Of a stretch of DNA of 64,000 bases, positions 51,301-62,273 are shown in pieces. The translations under genes and the position numbers were made by a program. Each line of letters opens with the position of its first letter. Within the stretch, counting starts at the first letter, position 1. Below the pieces are notes generated by a model. That model saw only the letters and a program-made list of their open reading frames with translations. It was not told where the DNA came from and did no database searches. Origin of the DNA: an uncultured Prevotellaceae bacterium (GTDB lineage Bacteria > Bacteroidota > Bacteroidia > Bacteroidales > Bacteroidaceae). The DNA is taken from positions 1-64,000 of the forward strand of contig CAMKTN010000009.1 of assembly GCA_946415705.1 (NCBI GenBank), written 5' to 3'.

Positions 51301-52163
51301 TACTGGCCATCGAGTGGACACAGTGCGCCGTGAAGCAGGCTGACACCGCTCTCTTCAACAACCTCGGCGATATCATCATCAATCCGAAGTACACCACTGT
51401 AGGCGGTTCATATACACTCGACGGTTGGAACATGGAGAAGGAAGAAGGAGTTACCTTTGGCAACTATCTCGCCAACGAAGGTGTTGCCGAGGTCTATAAC
51501 CCCTCTGGCGAATACAAGCACTACCAGACCATCAAGGGCCTGAGCGCAGGTTACTACCGCGTCACCGTGGATGCATACTTCCGTCCGAGCGACATGAAGC
51601 AAGCAGACGGCCGTGAGGCTTGTGTCGCGATTCCCAGCCGTGCATTCCTCTTCGCAGAAGGCGATGAGATGTTCGTGACTCCGATTAAGAACATCCTCGT
51701 AGGCCATGACAGCCAAGAAGGCGTTGGTAGCGAGAGCACATGGACTTGGGCCGATGAGTCGATTGAATACACGCCGAACAACGTTGAAGCTGCCGCTCAC
51801 TACTTCAACAATGTCATTAACTACGACGCTGAGGAGACCAATCTCAGTGGAGAAGCTGATAACCAGTCAGTCTATCGCAACGCACTCAACGCTCACGTTG
51901 GCGAAGACGGTGTCCTCACCATCGGTGTCACCAACCATGGTATTGCAGAGACCGTAACAAATGACTGGGCTTGCTTCAGCAACTGGACACTCTCCTACAT
52001 GGGTACAGAAGCTCCCGATGCCATTAAGGGTATCACCACGAAGGGCGCTACCGCTCCCACAGCCATCTTCACCATCGATGGCCGCCAGGCTTCACGCCTG
52101 CAGCGTGGCATGAACATCGTTCGTCAGGCTGACGGTTCCGTCAAGAAGGTTTTGGTTAAGTAA
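48363..52163 (+). CDS. Large secreted repeat protein with three galactose-binding-like modules and FIVAR-like linkers
   Basis: Signal peptide; repeated N(P/A)DFE..GWDI..PAGVY.. modules; C-term [44 protein letters not shown]. Confidence 0.7.
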   Translation: MKHKLLSLFALAGAMFMSASVWAQSWEAPVKPADPVRDPFQGTWVTPVDGGQYYIYNVGAAQFMGCGRDWGTRTITTNDSIASPSKPIKHATDKGFAIPYSVTTVPNKDYLYFSPLSTDMSGYLTGEDNASWQDGDTGRAGEWQVLPVEGLENTFIMHCANVDPYDPNAVNEDDPETEEVEGLDKYRLLGVCAIETSSYTWNDLKVGGFNTAGESHKVNWKFVEATDQVAQDIRDWRESSKAQYDEDVKAYNAAMAIYNARVMLYNTLNEAVAAGADYTAASAVYQKADATEKELLTANTQLLVNVKIASSDLPVDITEVLKNPDFEVATANGVLPPGWDITITGQNCGQQNRTDTNAETGLSITNFIEAWHPSSLGDGVIAQTVFGLPAGVYRLECDASICHDPASGDGTDIVGAGLFIKAGNLRESTPIGTVRLGVAHFEVEFENDGRNEMQFGLFAESTNANWLSADNFQLFYVGQLTDNPNYKNLQKYLEEVQEKYNTNIKPYYLCKDSLEALETAMTAASEVSKSATDEEIDAAYATLEKAYAGALTSVKVYATLLPYTSLNEEGSKLAYYEDATAANKWDALSQQLHNQQTTFDNAYEEGTWSDDEVKTNIDGIIPSIITWVQAHPEALQAGNDLTLLLLNADFEDGRYNAGWDAKDDEVQPDNNYGTLPGWTISSGNITQMNHVIETYHRKFDFNQTIKNMPAGVYDITVQGFVRHDGAATDQTIFYAGDLEAQLMLRSAQWSETQIYDHTTMGDPCGGSNDDQTIQNSKGEDVLVPNGMSGFYFWEKVENVGGAEMDYLKWKEGDLYYTNHIKATLNEPGDFTIGMKSLGNTDWIIWDNFQIIYIGDDASVYPEMAEEDFNALTNALNNTDYPTLKAKTDYAEIAKEDYSAIATLEAYNAYKAKVDALIAYIQEGTKLGKALHDLLSEYGEKVNVVTFDTSDFLSGHYSEYSTNLENGTSPDNDYLSNAPDVLAIEWTQCAVKQADTALFNNLGDIIINPKYTTVGGSYTLDGWNMEKEEGVTFGNYLANEGVAEVYNPSGEYKHYQTIKGLSAGYYRVTVDAYFRPSDMKQADGREACVAIPSRAFLFAEGDEMFVTPIKNILVGHDSQEGVGSESTWTWADESIEYTPNNVEAAAHYFNNVINYDAEETNLSGEADNQSVYRNALNAHVGEDGVLTIGVTNHGIAETVTNDWACFSNWTLSYMGTEAPDAIKGITTKGATAPTAIFTIDGRQASRLQRGMNIVRQADGSVKKVLVK

Positions 52164-52187
52164 GTTCACCTTACATACACTCTTCAA

Positions 52188-52221
52188 GAGGCTCGCGCTG
52201 GTGCGCGAGCCTCTTTTTTTT
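52188..52221 (+). terminator. Rho-independent terminator
   Basis: GAGGCTCGCG-CTGGTG-CGCGAGCCTCTTTTTTTT. Confidence 0.9.
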
Positions 52222-52228
52222 CGTTTCC

Positions 52229-52260
52229 TTTGGTTATTCCGAAAAAAGGCGCTACCTTTG
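52229..52260 (+). promoter_or_regulatory. Bacteroidetes-type promoter of rfbA
   Basis: TTTG-N20-TACCTTTG ending 4 nt before ATG. Confidence 0.7.
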
Positions 52261-52264
52261 CGGC

Positions 52265-53140
52265 ATGAAAGGTATTGTATTGGCCGGAGGTTCCGGCACA
52301 CGGTTATATCCGATTACGAAAGGGGTGTCAAAGCAACTGCTGCCAGTCTTTGACAAGCCCATGATCTACTACCCCATCTCGGTGCTGATGCTGGCTGGCA
52401 TCCGTGACATCCTCATCATCTCCACGCCCACCGACCTCCCCGCCTTCCGCCGCCTGCTGGGCGACGGCAGCGACTACGGCGTGCACTTCACCTATGCCGA
52501 GCAACCCTCGCCAGACGGTCTGGCACAGGCCTTCATCATCGGACGCGAGTTCATCGGCGATGACAGCGCCTGCCTGGTGTTGGGCGACAACATCTTCTAC
52601 GGTGCCGGCTTCAGTTCGATGCTGCGCGAGGCCGTGCGCACAGCCGAGGAGGATGCAAAGGCCACCGTCTTCGGTTACTGGGTCAACGACCCCGAGCGCT
52701 ATGGCGTGGCTGAGTTCGACAAGGAGGGAAACTGCCTCTCCATCGAAGAGAAGCCCGCCAAGCCCAAGAGCAACTTCGCCGTCGTGGGCCTCTACTTCTA
52801 TCCCAACAAGGTAGTAGATGTGGCCGCGACCATCAAGCCGTCGGCACGCGGCGAACTGGAGATTACTACCGTCAACCAGCGCTTTCTTGAAGATCGCGAG
52901 TTGAAGGTGCAGACGCTGGGCCGCGGGTTCGCATGGCTTGACACAGGCACCCACGACAGCCTCTCCGAAGCCTCCACGTTCATTGAGGTCATCGAGAAGC
53001 GCCAGGGGCTGAAGGTGGCCTGCCTCGAAGGCATCGCCTATCGTCGCGGCTGGATTTCCGATGAGAAGATGCGCCAACTCGCCCTGCCCATGATTAAGAA
53101 CCAATATGGGCAGTACCTGATGAGATTAATTGAAAATTGA
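52265..53140 (+). CDS. rfbA: Glucose-1-phosphate thymidylyltransferase
   Basis: [37 protein letters not shown]. Confidence 0.97.
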   Translation: MKGIVLAGGSGTRLYPITKGVSKQLLPVFDKPMIYYPISVLMLAGIRDILIISTPTDLPAFRRLLGDGSDYGVHFTYAEQPSPDGLAQAFIIGREFIGDDSACLVLGDNIFYGAGFSSMLREAVRTAEEDAKATVFGYWVNDPERYGVAEFDKEGNCLSIEEKPAKPKSNFAVVGLYFYPNKVVDVAATIKPSARGELEITTVNQRFLEDRELKVQTLGRGFAWLDTGTHDSLSEASTFIEVIEKRQGLKVACLEGIAYRRGWISDEKMRQLALPMIKNQYGQYLMRLIEN

Positions 53141-53232
53141 CAATTGAAAATTGAAAATTGAAAATTGCCCATTAGCCCCATTAAGGCCCATAAGACCTAT
53201 TAGCCCTATAAGCCCTATTAGCCCTATAAAAA

Positions 53233-53862
53233 ATGTCATTATTTAGTAACCTCTTTGGCCGCAAGGCGGCCGCCAACGAAACAAAGGTGGGGGGCATGGA
53301 AGACTTCATGACCCTCATTCGCGTATATCTGCAAGCCGGCATCGCCGCACAGGTGGGCATCACCAACCTGGCCGCCATGCCTGACCTGCGCGTGTTCAAA
53401 CAAACCCTGAAGGTGCCCACACAGAACAACAAGCTGGGCGTTGCCGAGAAGAAGCGCTGCGCGAAGATGCTCGGCGAAGTCTATGGCATCAGCGACACCT
53501 TCACGCAGGAGATTGACGCCAGCGTGAAGAAACGCTGCAAGAAGATGCAGGACGTGCAACCCTATCTGCTGCAGTTCCAGGGCTTCTCACAAGATCTGAT
53601 GATGCTCATGGGCAACATCATGCAATGGAAGTTCCGCCTCCCCTCCTTCATGCGCAGCGCTTTACGCACAATGACGGAAAAAGCCGTGCATGATGTGATG
53701 ACGAAGAACGACTGGAAGGACGATAACGTTCGTCGCACAGCAGCGCAAGTGCGCCACTACCAACAGGTGCTCGGTTTCTCGGAAAGTTGGATGACGGAAT
53801 TCGTTCACACCACTGTGATGTTGGCCAAGAAGGAAAAACGCGCCGACATAGATAAGGATTGA
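53233..53862 (+). CDS. Hypothetical protein
   Basis: 209-aa ORF in run with zapA/rny. Confidence 0.65.
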   Translation: MSLFSNLFGRKAAANETKVGGMEDFMTLIRVYLQAGIAAQVGITNLAAMPDLRVFKQTLKVPTQNNKLGVAEKKRCAKMLGEVYGISDTFTQEIDASVKKRCKKMQDVQPYLLQFQGFSQDLMMLMGNIMQWKFRLPSFMRSALRTMTEKAVHDVMTKNDWKDDNVRRTAAQVRHYQQVLGFSESWMTEFVHTTVMLAKKEKRADIDKD

Positions 53863-54012
53863 CAGTTGACAATGGACAATTGACAATTGACAATGGTTTA
53901 GGAGTTAAAGTTGTTTGTTTAAAGTTGAAAATTAACCAAAAACTTGCACGAACCGAAAACAAACACTATCTTTGTGGCGTTAAAGGCCAGAAAAGGCATG
54001 ATTTAAGTTCCT

Positions 54013-54330
54013 ATGACCGCAGACGAAGAGAAAACAATCAAAACTCTGGAGACCCGCGTGCGGCAGCTCATTCTGAAATTCCAACAACTGCAGGAAGACC
54101 ACAAGGAGCTGCAGGCAGACCTCGAGTCCAAAGACAATGAACTCCAAGCGGTAAAACAGAAGAACAAGCAACTGGAAACTGACTATGCCAACCTGAAGAT
54201 GGCCAAGATGCTGGAAGTGGGCGACACCGATCTCGCCGCAGCCAAGCAGCGCATCAACCATCTTGTGCGCGATGTGGATAAGTGCATCGCCTTGCTGAAG
54301 GCCATGGGGCCTGAGATGGTGGAGGGTTGA
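54013..54330 (+). CDS. Coiled-coil protein upstream of zapA
   Basis: Heptad pattern KTLETRVRQLILKFQQLQEDHKELQADLESKDNELQ. Confidence 0.65.
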   Translation: MTADEEKTIKTLETRVRQLILKFQQLQEDHKELQADLESKDNELQAVKQKNKQLETDYANLKMAKMLEVGDTDLAAAKQRINHLVRDVDKCIALLKAMGPEMVEG

Positions 54331-54364
54331 TAGTTTAAGGTTTAAAGTTTAGGATTAAGGTTTA

Positions 54365-54655
54365 ATGGAAGTCAGTGATACTTTTCAGATAACGCTCAAG
54401 CTTGGCGGCCAGAGTTTCTCCATCACCATCAACCGTGATGAGGAAATCTTCTATCGCGATGCTGAAAAACTCATTAACGGGCGCTATAGTTTCTATGCCA
54501 ACCGCTATCCCGGTCAGGCCAATACCACCTACCTTTTAATGACCATCATCGAGATTGCCGTGATGCTAAAGAAACAGGAAGCCAGCGGTAACCTCCAACC
54601 CGTAATGGCCACCCTCAACGGCCTCGTGAACGAACTGAATACAGCGCTGAAGTAA
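54365..54655 (+). CDS. zapA: Cell division protein ZapA
   Basis: FQITLKLGGQSFSITINRDEEIFYRDAEKLINGRYSFYANRYPG. Confidence 0.8.
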   Translation: MEVSDTFQITLKLGGQSFSITINRDEEIFYRDAEKLINGRYSFYANRYPGQANTTYLLMTIIEIAVMLKKQEASGNLQPVMATLNGLVNELNTALK

Positions 54656-54708
54656 ACAATGGACAATTGACAATGGACAATTGACAATTGTAAATAGCAA
54701 ATAAATTT

Positions 54709-56268
54709 ATGACAACATTTGGATTAATCATCACCATCACCTCTCTGGTCATTGCTTTAGCTGCATTGATCTATCAGTTGGTCTGGTATCGACATACTCG
54801 CCCTAACCGCATGCGTGAGTTGCACGAAGAAGCCCAGAAGAACGCTGAGGTGATTAAGCAGAAGAAGCTCCTTGAAGTCAAGGAGAAGTTCTTGAACAAG
54901 AAAGCAGAGCTGGAGAAGGAAGTGCAGCAGCGCAACCAGCAGATCCAGCAGAGTGAGAACCGACTGAAGCAGCGCGAGATCAGCCTGAACCAACGTCAGG
55001 ACGAAATCACACGCCGCAAGAACGAACAGGAGAACGAGCGCAAGCGCATGGAACAGCAGCAGTCCCTGCTCCTGAAGAAAGAGGAGGAACTCAGCCAGCG
55101 TCTGGAGAGCCTCATCACTCAAGAGCGCACGCAGCTCGAGAAGATCAGCGGTCTCACCGCCGAGGAAGCCAAGGAGCGCCTCATCGAAACACTCAAGGAC
55201 GAAGCCAAGACGGCTGCTGCCAGCTACATCAACGAGATCATGGACGACGCCAAGATGACCGCCAACAAGGAGGCCAAGCGTATCGTCATCCAGACCATCC
55301 AGCGCGTGGCCACAGAGACCGCTGTAGAGAACAGCGTGACGGTGTTCCATATCGATAACGACGACGTGAAAGGTCGCGTCATCGGTCGTGAAGGTCGTAA
55401 CATCCGCGCCCTCGAAGCCGCCACCGGCACCGAGATTGTCGTTGATGACACACCCGACTCCATCGTCATCAGTGGCTTCGACCCCGTGCGTCGTGAGATT
55501 GCCCGTCTGGCCCTGCACCAGCTCGTCGCCGACGGCCGCATCCACCCCGCCCGTATCGAAGAGGTCGTGGCCAAGGTGAAGAAGCAGGTTGATGAAGAGA
55601 TCATGGAAACGGGTAAGCGCACTGCCATCGACCTTGGCATCCATGGCCTGCACCCCGAGCTCATCCGCATCGTAGGTAAGATGAAATATCGCTCCAGCTA
55701 CGGTCAGAACCTGCTGCAGCACGCCCGCGAGACAGCCAACCTCTGCGCCGTGATGGCCAGTGAACTGGGCCTCAACGCCAAAAAGGCTAAGCGCGCAGGT
55801 CTCCTCCACGATATCGGTAAGGTACCCGATGAGGAGCCCGAACTGCCACACGCACTCTATGGTGCCAAGCTGGCTGAGAAATACAAGGAGAAGCCAGACA
55901 TCTGTAACGCCATCGGCGCCCACCACGAGGAGATGGAGATGACCTCGCTCATCGCTCCCATCGTGCTGGTCTGCGATGCTATCAGCGGTGCCCGCCCCGG
56001 TGCCCGTCGCGAGATTGCAGAGGCTTACATCAAGCGATTGAAAGACCTGGAGAACATCGCCATGAGCTATCCGGGTGTCACCAAGACGTACGCCATTCAG
56101 GCTGGTCGCGAGTTGCGCGTCATCGTGGGGGCCGACCAGATCGATGACAAACAGATTGAGACTCTCAGCACGGATATCGCCACAAAGATCCAGAACGAGA
56201 TGACCTATCCGGGTCAGGTGAAGATCACCGTCATCCGCGAAACCCGCGCCGTCAGCTACGCCAAATAA
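54709..56268 (+). CDS. rny: Ribonuclease Y
   Basis: N-terminal TM + coiled coil; [32 protein letters not shown]. Confidence 0.97.
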   Translation: MTTFGLIITITSLVIALAALIYQLVWYRHTRPNRMRELHEEAQKNAEVIKQKKLLEVKEKFLNKKAELEKEVQQRNQQIQQSENRLKQREISLNQRQDEITRRKNEQENERKRMEQQQSLLLKKEEELSQRLESLITQERTQLEKISGLTAEEAKERLIETLKDEAKTAAASYINEIMDDAKMTANKEAKRIVIQTIQRVATETAVENSVTVFHIDNDDVKGRVIGREGRNIRALEAATGTEIVVDDTPDSIVISGFDPVRREIARLALHQLVADGRIHPARIEEVVAKVKKQVDEEIMETGKRTAIDLGIHGLHPELIRIVGKMKYRSSYGQNLLQHARETANLCAVMASELGLNAKKAKRAGLLHDIGKVPDEEPELPHALYGAKLAEKYKEKPDICNAIGAHHEEMEMTSLIAPIVLVCDAISGARPGARREIAEAYIKRLKDLENIAMSYPGVTKTYAIQAGRELRVIVGADQIDDKQIETLSTDIATKIQNEMTYPGQVKITVIRETRAVSYAK

Positions 56269-56269
56269 A

Positions 56270-56303
56270 ACAAATCCCCGCCAATCCGGCGGGGATTTGT
56301 TTT
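56270..56303. terminator. Bidirectional terminator
   Basis: ACAAATCCCCGCC-AATCC-GGCGGGGATTTGT. Confidence 0.85.
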
Positions 56304-57429
56304 ATTCTAGGCGGGGCTTCTTTAATTCTAATAATTCTAACAGGGCTTCGCGGCGGTGAACGATGCTATATGCGACGACGAAGAAGAGGAGGTAGAGGGC
56401 CACGTCAATGAAGAAGATCACCGTCAGCGGCACCTCGACAGCATCCAACCAGAGATTGCCGAGGATAAAGGCAACCACCATCGCGAGAATCACTATCAAA
56501 ACCTGATGCATCGTCAGTCCACAGCGCATCAGCACATGGTGGATGTGCCGCTGGTCAGCCTTAAACATCGGCTGCCCGTCCAACAGACGCGTGACCGCTA
56601 CACGCACCAGGTCGAAGACCGGTACGATGAAGAGAGAGTAAGGTATCAGGATAGGGTTCAAGTCCGTGTAGATGTCCTGCTCCGTCACCATCATATACTT
56701 CACCGCAAAATAAGAAAGCACATAACCCAGAATCAAACTGCCGGCATCACCCATGAAAATCTTTAACTGCCCCACCCTCCCGAATACATTAAAGCAGAAG
56801 AACATCATGACAGACCCCAACAAGGCCGATGAGAGCATCATGAACACAGCCATGCGCAGGTCGTAGAACAAGTAGGTGAGTGCCACTAGACAGATGATGG
56901 AGATGCCCGAAGCGAGGCCGTCGATACCGTCAATGAGGTTGATGGCATTCACGATGGTCATGATGACCAGCACCGTCAGCGGGTAAGCTACCCATAGCGG
57001 CAACGCCCCAAGGCCGAAGAGGCCATAGAGATCGTCTATCTGCAAGTTACACAAAGGCATCATCGCCGAGCCGGCAGCCAAGATAATGAACTTCAGGTTG
57101 GCCGACAAATCCAGAACGTCATCCATCACCCCCATGAGATAGACGACCGTAGCTCCCGAAATCATCAGCGCAGCCGAAATATGGAACTCAATGGTCGCAT
57201 AGGTATTGGAAAAGAACAGTAGTATGGTTATCACGCCCCCCATCGCCATCGATGGCAGGAACGCTAAGCCTCCCAGTCGCGGCACAGCTGCATGGTGTAC
57301 CTTGCGCTGGTTCGGTTGGTCGAAATACCCGAACTTCCGACAGAATGCAATAATCAGCGGGATGACAATCGCCGTGACTGCCGCCCCAATGAACAATGCG
57401 ATGAAGGAATATGACAAAAATCCAGTCAT
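56302..57429 (-). CDS. MraY/WecA-family undecaprenyl-phosphate glycosyl-1-phosphate transferase
   Basis: VVYLMGVMDDVLDLSA; NAINLIDGIDGLASG; MGDAGSLILGY. Confidence 0.9.
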   Translation of the reverse strand: MTGFLSYSFIALFIGAAVTAIVIPLIIAFCRKFGYFDQPNQRKVHHAAVPRLGGLAFLPSMAMGGVITILLFFSNTYATIEFHISAALMISGATVVYLMGVMDDVLDLSANLKFIILAAGSAMMPLCNLQIDDLYGLFGLGALPLWVAYPLTVLVIMTIVNAINLIDGIDGLASGISIICLVALTYLFYDLRMAVFMMLSSALLGSVMMFFCFNVFGRVGQLKIFMGDAGSLILGYVLSYFAVKYMMVTEQDIYTDLNPILIPYSLFIVPVFDLVRVAVTRLLDGQPMFKADQRHIHHVLMRCGLTMHQVLIVILAMVVAFILGNLWLDAVEVPLTVIFFIDVALYLLFFVVAYSIVHRREALLELLELKKPRLE

Positions 57430-57487
57430 ATATAGATGTCAAACATCTATATAACGATTTAGATTTTACATTTATTATATTTCCCCT

Positions 57488-58672
57488 CTAAAAAAACTCG
57501 TAACCACGCAGTTTTGCCTCCCAGGTATAATGATTACGAACCATTTCATAGCCTTTTTCTGCCATTTCAGCTCGCTGTTGCGGATTCTCCATCAATTCTA
57601 TACAACGCCGTGCAATGCCATCGGCATCCTCACAAATAAAACAGTTATCGCCATTTTTCAATTCAGGAATAGGCACCGCAATGAGCGATGTCAGAACTAC
57701 CGGGATCTTACACGCCATAGCCACCAGCACTTTGTTTTGGATGCCGGCTGCAATTCTGATGGGAGCCACGGCCAAGCACGAATCAGCCACAAAGCCATGA
57801 AGATCATCAACAAACCCTGTGACTGTGATGTTATTGCGCCCACCCAGTTCCTGAATTGTTTTAGGAGGATTGTTGCCTACTATATAGAAGTGGGTATCTG
57901 GTTTTTCCTTCAGTATGCGTGGAAGTATTTCGTCCGCGAAGTAGATGGCCGCATCCTGATTTTGCAACGATACCATATTGCCTATATAACAAATCTTGTT
58001 GACATCATAGTCTTTGCGTTGTACAGTCGAGAGATCGACGCCATTGGTGTGCATCGCCAATGAAGACACAGGAGCACCAAGTTTCTTCTGCAGATAATCC
58101 ACATCAGACTGCGAAACCAGGACAACCTTCCGAAAGCGTTTCACTATATCTAATTCATAGCGACCAATCAAGTGCTTCTCTATACTATACATGAAGCGCT
58201 TGAGCCAGCTTCCCTTGGCACCAGAAGCCAGGACATAGGTCTTCGACAGGGCATCGGTCATCTCCACAATGGTCTTATCCACAACCCCGACTTCATCTAT
58301 AAACGGCACCATACGCGCCAAATGAGAAATGTAGAGATCGGGGTTCTCCTTTTGAATTACTTCGCGGAAAAGCCTCAGATAACGTTTGGAATAATAATAT
58401 CCACTCTGTATGGGATATCCCTTAATGACAAATAGCGCAGAATAAAACAGTGAATCCCACTTGCTTCGACGCACCGTAAAGATTTTATCATAAACTGTTG
58501 CCCCAAGTTCCAAGTCTGGATCTGACTCGGTATAAGAAACAAGTACCAGTTGATGTCCCTGTGACCTCAAATAACGAGCTATATTATTGATTCGCAACAA
58601 ATCACCACCCGCTTCAGGCAGAGGATATCGCGGTGTAAGAATACAAATTTTCATGGGAGCATTAATTTGCAA
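57488..58672 (-). CDS. Glycosyltransferase family 4-like
   Basis: MKICILTPRYPLPEAGGDLLRINNIARYL. Confidence 0.8.
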   Translation of the reverse strand: MQINAPMKICILTPRYPLPEAGGDLLRINNIARYLRSQGHQLVLVSYTESDPDLELGATVYDKIFTVRRSKWDSLFYSALFVIKGYPIQSGYYYSKRYLRLFREVIQKENPDLYISHLARMVPFIDEVGVVDKTIVEMTDALSKTYVLASGAKGSWLKRFMYSIEKHLIGRYELDIVKRFRKVVLVSQSDVDYLQKKLGAPVSSLAMHTNGVDLSTVQRKDYDVNKICYIGNMVSLQNQDAAIYFADEILPRILKEKPDTHFYIVGNNPPKTIQELGGRNNITVTGFVDDLHGFVADSCLAVAPIRIAAGIQNKVLVAMACKIPVVLTSLIAVPIPELKNGDNCFICEDADGIARRCIELMENPQQRAEMAEKGYEMVRNHYTWEAKLRGYEFF

Positions 58673-58683
58673 ATGAATAAAAA

Positions 58684-59775
58684 CTATAAAGATTGCGGAA
58701 AGAAATCATGAATAGCTTCAATTACCGATTGAAAATCATCATCCCAAGATGTTTGCTGATTATGGAATTCTGCAATCGATACTATCATCATTTTCAAATC
58801 AATCTGTCCCTCGGCAAGTTGAGTCAATAGATGTTGAATAGATTCTACGGAATATGGATCCACTTCTAAACCAATATGATGCTGAGCAGCATAATCGCCA
58901 AGACATGTTTGATCCGCATAAATCGCAGGCACACACATCAAGAGAGACTCATGAAATTTATTGGAAATAGCGTATTTAACATTAAAATCTTTATTAGGAT
59001 AAGCAGCCCAAACGACATCTGTTTGCTCATATAAACACGCGACATCCTCATAGGCGTAATAGCCTGTGAAAGATATATTAGGAGCCCCATCTGCCAAACT
59101 CTCTAAAGGCTCTTGAGCTGGACCGTTGCCATGAAAAAAGAGATGGAAACGAGAATCTGTTCGAACAGCTTCCACCAGATTTTTGAGGATATCATAGTAT
59201 CTCAAATTGCCAATGAATGCTATTCTTATAGGATGATGCACCTCACGATTATGTGATGAAGCGACTGAGAATGTTGGTTTGTTCTCTAGCACTATTTGGT
59301 TGATTGAAGAAGGATACTGCGATGGAAAGAAACGAGATGCATGAATCGTAAGATCCACTTGCCTTATCTTTCTTTTTTCCAACGCCGAAGTCAACGCCCT
59401 AATAAACATTGGGCCCGAAGGCATATCCAAATTCTCGTAAATCAACATTTGGTTCTTTCGATCGAGTTGAGGAACCATTAACAGATTATTCCAATGCGAA
59501 GCAATAACGACATCAGGTTTCAAAATACCAATCTGTGCTCGACTAAACCGATAGAAGCCCCACATGTTAAAAAACTTACGGATTCGATTACCATAAGCAG
59601 AGGACTTTTGATATACATGATAGCCACTCTTCATGGCCGAATATGCATTACTACGATCCCATGTGATAATATGCAACTCCGCCTCATCCCCAAAGTGTTT
59701 AGTCAAGGAATCTAAAATTTTACGATTGCGGGTGTTAATGGGATAACACTCATCAATAAGTACAATCTTCAACAT
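58684..59775 (-). CDS. Glycosyltransferase-like protein
   Basis: GT-B-like pattern in glycan gene run: IGNLRYYDILKNLVEAV..FHGNGPAQEPL. Confidence 0.65.
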   Translation of the reverse strand: MLKIVLIDECYPINTRNRKILDSLTKHFGDEAELHIITWDRSNAYSAMKSGYHVYQKSSAYGNRIRKFFNMWGFYRFSRAQIGILKPDVVIASHWNNLLMVPQLDRKNQMLIYENLDMPSGPMFIRALTSALEKRKIRQVDLTIHASRFFPSQYPSSINQIVLENKPTFSVASSHNREVHHPIRIAFIGNLRYYDILKNLVEAVRTDSRFHLFFHGNGPAQEPLESLADGAPNISFTGYYAYEDVACLYEQTDVVWAAYPNKDFNVKYAISNKFHESLLMCVPAIYADQTCLGDYAAQHHIGLEVDPYSVESIQHLLTQLAEGQIDLKMMIVSIAEFHNQQTSWDDDFQSVIEAIHDFFPQSL

Positions 59776-59779
59776 TCGT

Positions 59780-60952
59780 TTAACCCTTTAATGCGTTAAC
59801 AATTCTCTCACAGGCATGGCCATCACCATATGGGTTCACGGCTCTACTCATTTTATTGTAAGTAGCCTCGTTGTCTAACAGAGTGCTCACCTCCCTCAAG
59901 ATTTTGTTATAATCGGTACCAACGAGATGAACGGTTCCACTCTCTAAGGCTTCTGGACGCTCTGTAGTATCACGCATCACCAAAACAGGCTTTCCCAGCC
60001 CTGGTGCTTCCTCTTGAATACCTCCGCTGTCGGTTAGTACTATATGCGATTTTTCCATCAAATAGACAAAACTCAAGTATTCTAACGGCTCAATAAAGAA
60101 CATATTTGAGGATATCATGCCATCAAATACCTCATGGATGGGTTTGCGAACATTCGGATTGAGATGCATCGGATAAACAAAATCTACGTCCGGATATTTT
60201 TGCGTCAAATCCTTTATAGCTCGACACATAGAAAGGAAACCCTCGCCAAAGTTTTCACGCCGATGCCCAGTGATGAGCACAAGGCGACGAGAAATCTTGC
60301 CTAAAAATGTGTGCCTTACATTTAATCTGCTAACATCATAGCCGGCATAGCTAAGGATTTTCTCTTGCTCTGCGGCAAGAATTTTATCTGTTTTTAACCT
60401 CTCCACCACCATGAGTAACGCATCAATGACAGTATTACCCGTAACTATAATCTTCGCATTATCCACATTCTCTTTTAAGAGATTCTCACGGCTTAACGCA
60501 GTAGGAGCAAAATGGTAGATGGCGATGCGGCTGGTTATCTGTCTGTTCATCTCCTCTGGCCATGGACTGTAGATATTGTTCGTACGCAAACCAGCTTCAA
60601 CATGCCCCACGGGAATCTGCTGATAGAAGGCAGCCAAGGCTGCGGCCGTAGACGTCGTGGTATCTCCATGCACCAGGACAATATCGGGCTGTGACTGCTT
60701 CAGCACATCACGCATGCCCTGCAGAACGCGGCTCGTGATATCGTACAAGTCCTGTCCCGCTTTCATGATATTCAGATCATAATCAGGCTGAATGTCGAAA
60801 ATGTGCAACACCTGATCCAACATTTCACGATGCTGACCAGTCACACAAACAAGAGTCTGGAAAAACTCACTATCCTGTTGCAATGCTTTCACCAAGGGAG
60901 CCATCTTGATGGCTTCGGGGCGCGTACCAAAAACCAAAAGTATCTTTTTCAT
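59780..60952 (-). CDS. wecB: UDP-N-acetylglucosamine 2-epimerase (non-hydrolysing)
   Basis: FGTRPEAIKMAPLV; VHGDTTTSTAAALAAF; TDSGGIQEEAP. Confidence 0.93.
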   Translation of the reverse strand: MKKILLVFGTRPEAIKMAPLVKALQQDSEFFQTLVCVTGQHREMLDQVLHIFDIQPDYDLNIMKAGQDLYDITSRVLQGMRDVLKQSQPDIVLVHGDTTTSTAAALAAFYQQIPVGHVEAGLRTNNIYSPWPEEMNRQITSRIAIYHFAPTALSRENLLKENVDNAKIIVTGNTVIDALLMVVERLKTDKILAAEQEKILSYAGYDVSRLNVRHTFLGKISRRLVLITGHRRENFGEGFLSMCRAIKDLTQKYPDVDFVYPMHLNPNVRKPIHEVFDGMISSNMFFIEPLEYLSFVYLMEKSHIVLTDSGGIQEEAPGLGKPVLVMRDTTERPEALESGTVHLVGTDYNKILREVSTLLDNEATYNKMSRAVNPYGDGHACERIVNALKG

Positions 60953-62124
60953 TTTTCATCCAAATATAATAAGGTGTCATGCAAAGCATCCAAGAACCCA
61001 TGGCCAAACTCTTGGTCTGGCTCCACATAGTTCCCTTCGCCCCATTCATTCCAGGACTTCAGAATGACAATCCGATGCTCCGGGTCTTTCGCTTTCACTA
61101 AATCCAATGCCTCCTTAAAATGTTTCTTGAAAGCCTTTGGCGTTGCACCCACATAAATACCATCCCACGACGTTGCTCGCGGACTCCGATCCCAGTTGGG
61201 CATTACGGTCGGGAATACATTCTCCCACCGGTCCTCAGGAGCAAAAAAGCCTTTCACGGTCTTGGCATAATCATAAAAGGAGTTGAAAGAGAGGCCCGTC
61301 TTTCGAAGAATGGTTTTCATGAGATCCTTATATTTTCCACCAGCCAACATTTCCCCCCTTCGTCTTCCGAACGAGTTGACCGCATCAAAACCCATATCAA
61401 GAACTGACTGGAAGATGTCCTGACTGCTCTGCAAATTGGGTAGCGTTCGTGTTCGTGTGCCATCAGGATTCTGCTTAAAAGTAAGTGTAGAATCACACAT
61501 CGCAACCAAATATAGACCCTTTAAGCCATTTTCCTCCGCCAATCGTCGCCACGTAGCAATCCATTCACGAACTCTGGTATGTGACCAAGGTTCGTAGAGA
61601 AAGAACACAGGCTTGCCATCCACGGTAATATAACGAGGATCCTTGAAGGCTGGTAGCAAGGACATGAAATGATTAATATCATCATCTTGGCCAGGATAGA
61701 CCTGCTCCATTAACATGGAGTTCGCCTGCATGTGAGATTTACGATTCCAGGTTTTATTGCTCCACGAGTGGTTGGCCCAACATAGGCAAAAGGGGAAATC
61801 AGGCTGACCACTTTCTACGACCTCCCGAAACGGCCGCTCCAACAGTTCTTTGCCCCCGAACCAATAATGATAGTAACAGAAGCCCTCAATGCCTGCCTCA
61901 CGCGCTAGCCGAGCCTGCGCTTCACGTGTCTCGGGCAAGCGGAGATCGTAGAATCCCAAATCTGCAGGGATCTTGGGTTGGACATGTCCCTTATAAAGAG
62001 GCTTGGCTTTCACGACATTAGTCCATTCCGTAAATCCCGGTCCCCACCACCGGTCGTTCTCGGGGATCGGATGAAACTGCGGCAAATATAATGCGATTAC
62101 TCTTGCCTTGGGGGATTTCTTCAT
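60949..62124 (-). CDS. WbsX-like / GH99-like glycan biosynthesis protein
   Basis: ARVIALYLPQFHPIPENDRWWGPGFTEWTNVVKA. Confidence 0.85.
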   Translation of the reverse strand: MKKSPKARVIALYLPQFHPIPENDRWWGPGFTEWTNVVKAKPLYKGHVQPKIPADLGFYDLRLPETREAQARLAREAGIEGFCYYHYWFGGKELLERPFREVVESGQPDFPFCLCWANHSWSNKTWNRKSHMQANSMLMEQVYPGQDDDINHFMSLLPAFKDPRYITVDGKPVFFLYEPWSHTRVREWIATWRRLAEENGLKGLYLVAMCDSTLTFKQNPDGTRTRTLPNLQSSQDIFQSVLDMGFDAVNSFGRRRGEMLAGGKYKDLMKTILRKTGLSFNSFYDYAKTVKGFFAPEDRWENVFPTVMPNWDRSPRATSWDGIYVGATPKAFKKHFKEALDLVKAKDPEHRIVILKSWNEWGEGNYVEPDQEFGHGFLDALHDTLLYLDEK

Positions 62125-62273
62125 ATATCTTCTGTTTTTACGCTGCAAAGATAATGTATTCTATCGGAGTGGCAAAGAAAACAGATGGTTTCCTTCTAAA
62201 ATTACTGGAATAAATGTTTTTATCACCAATGAGAAAAGTTTACCACAAGTGAGAAAAATGAAAACATGAGGCT

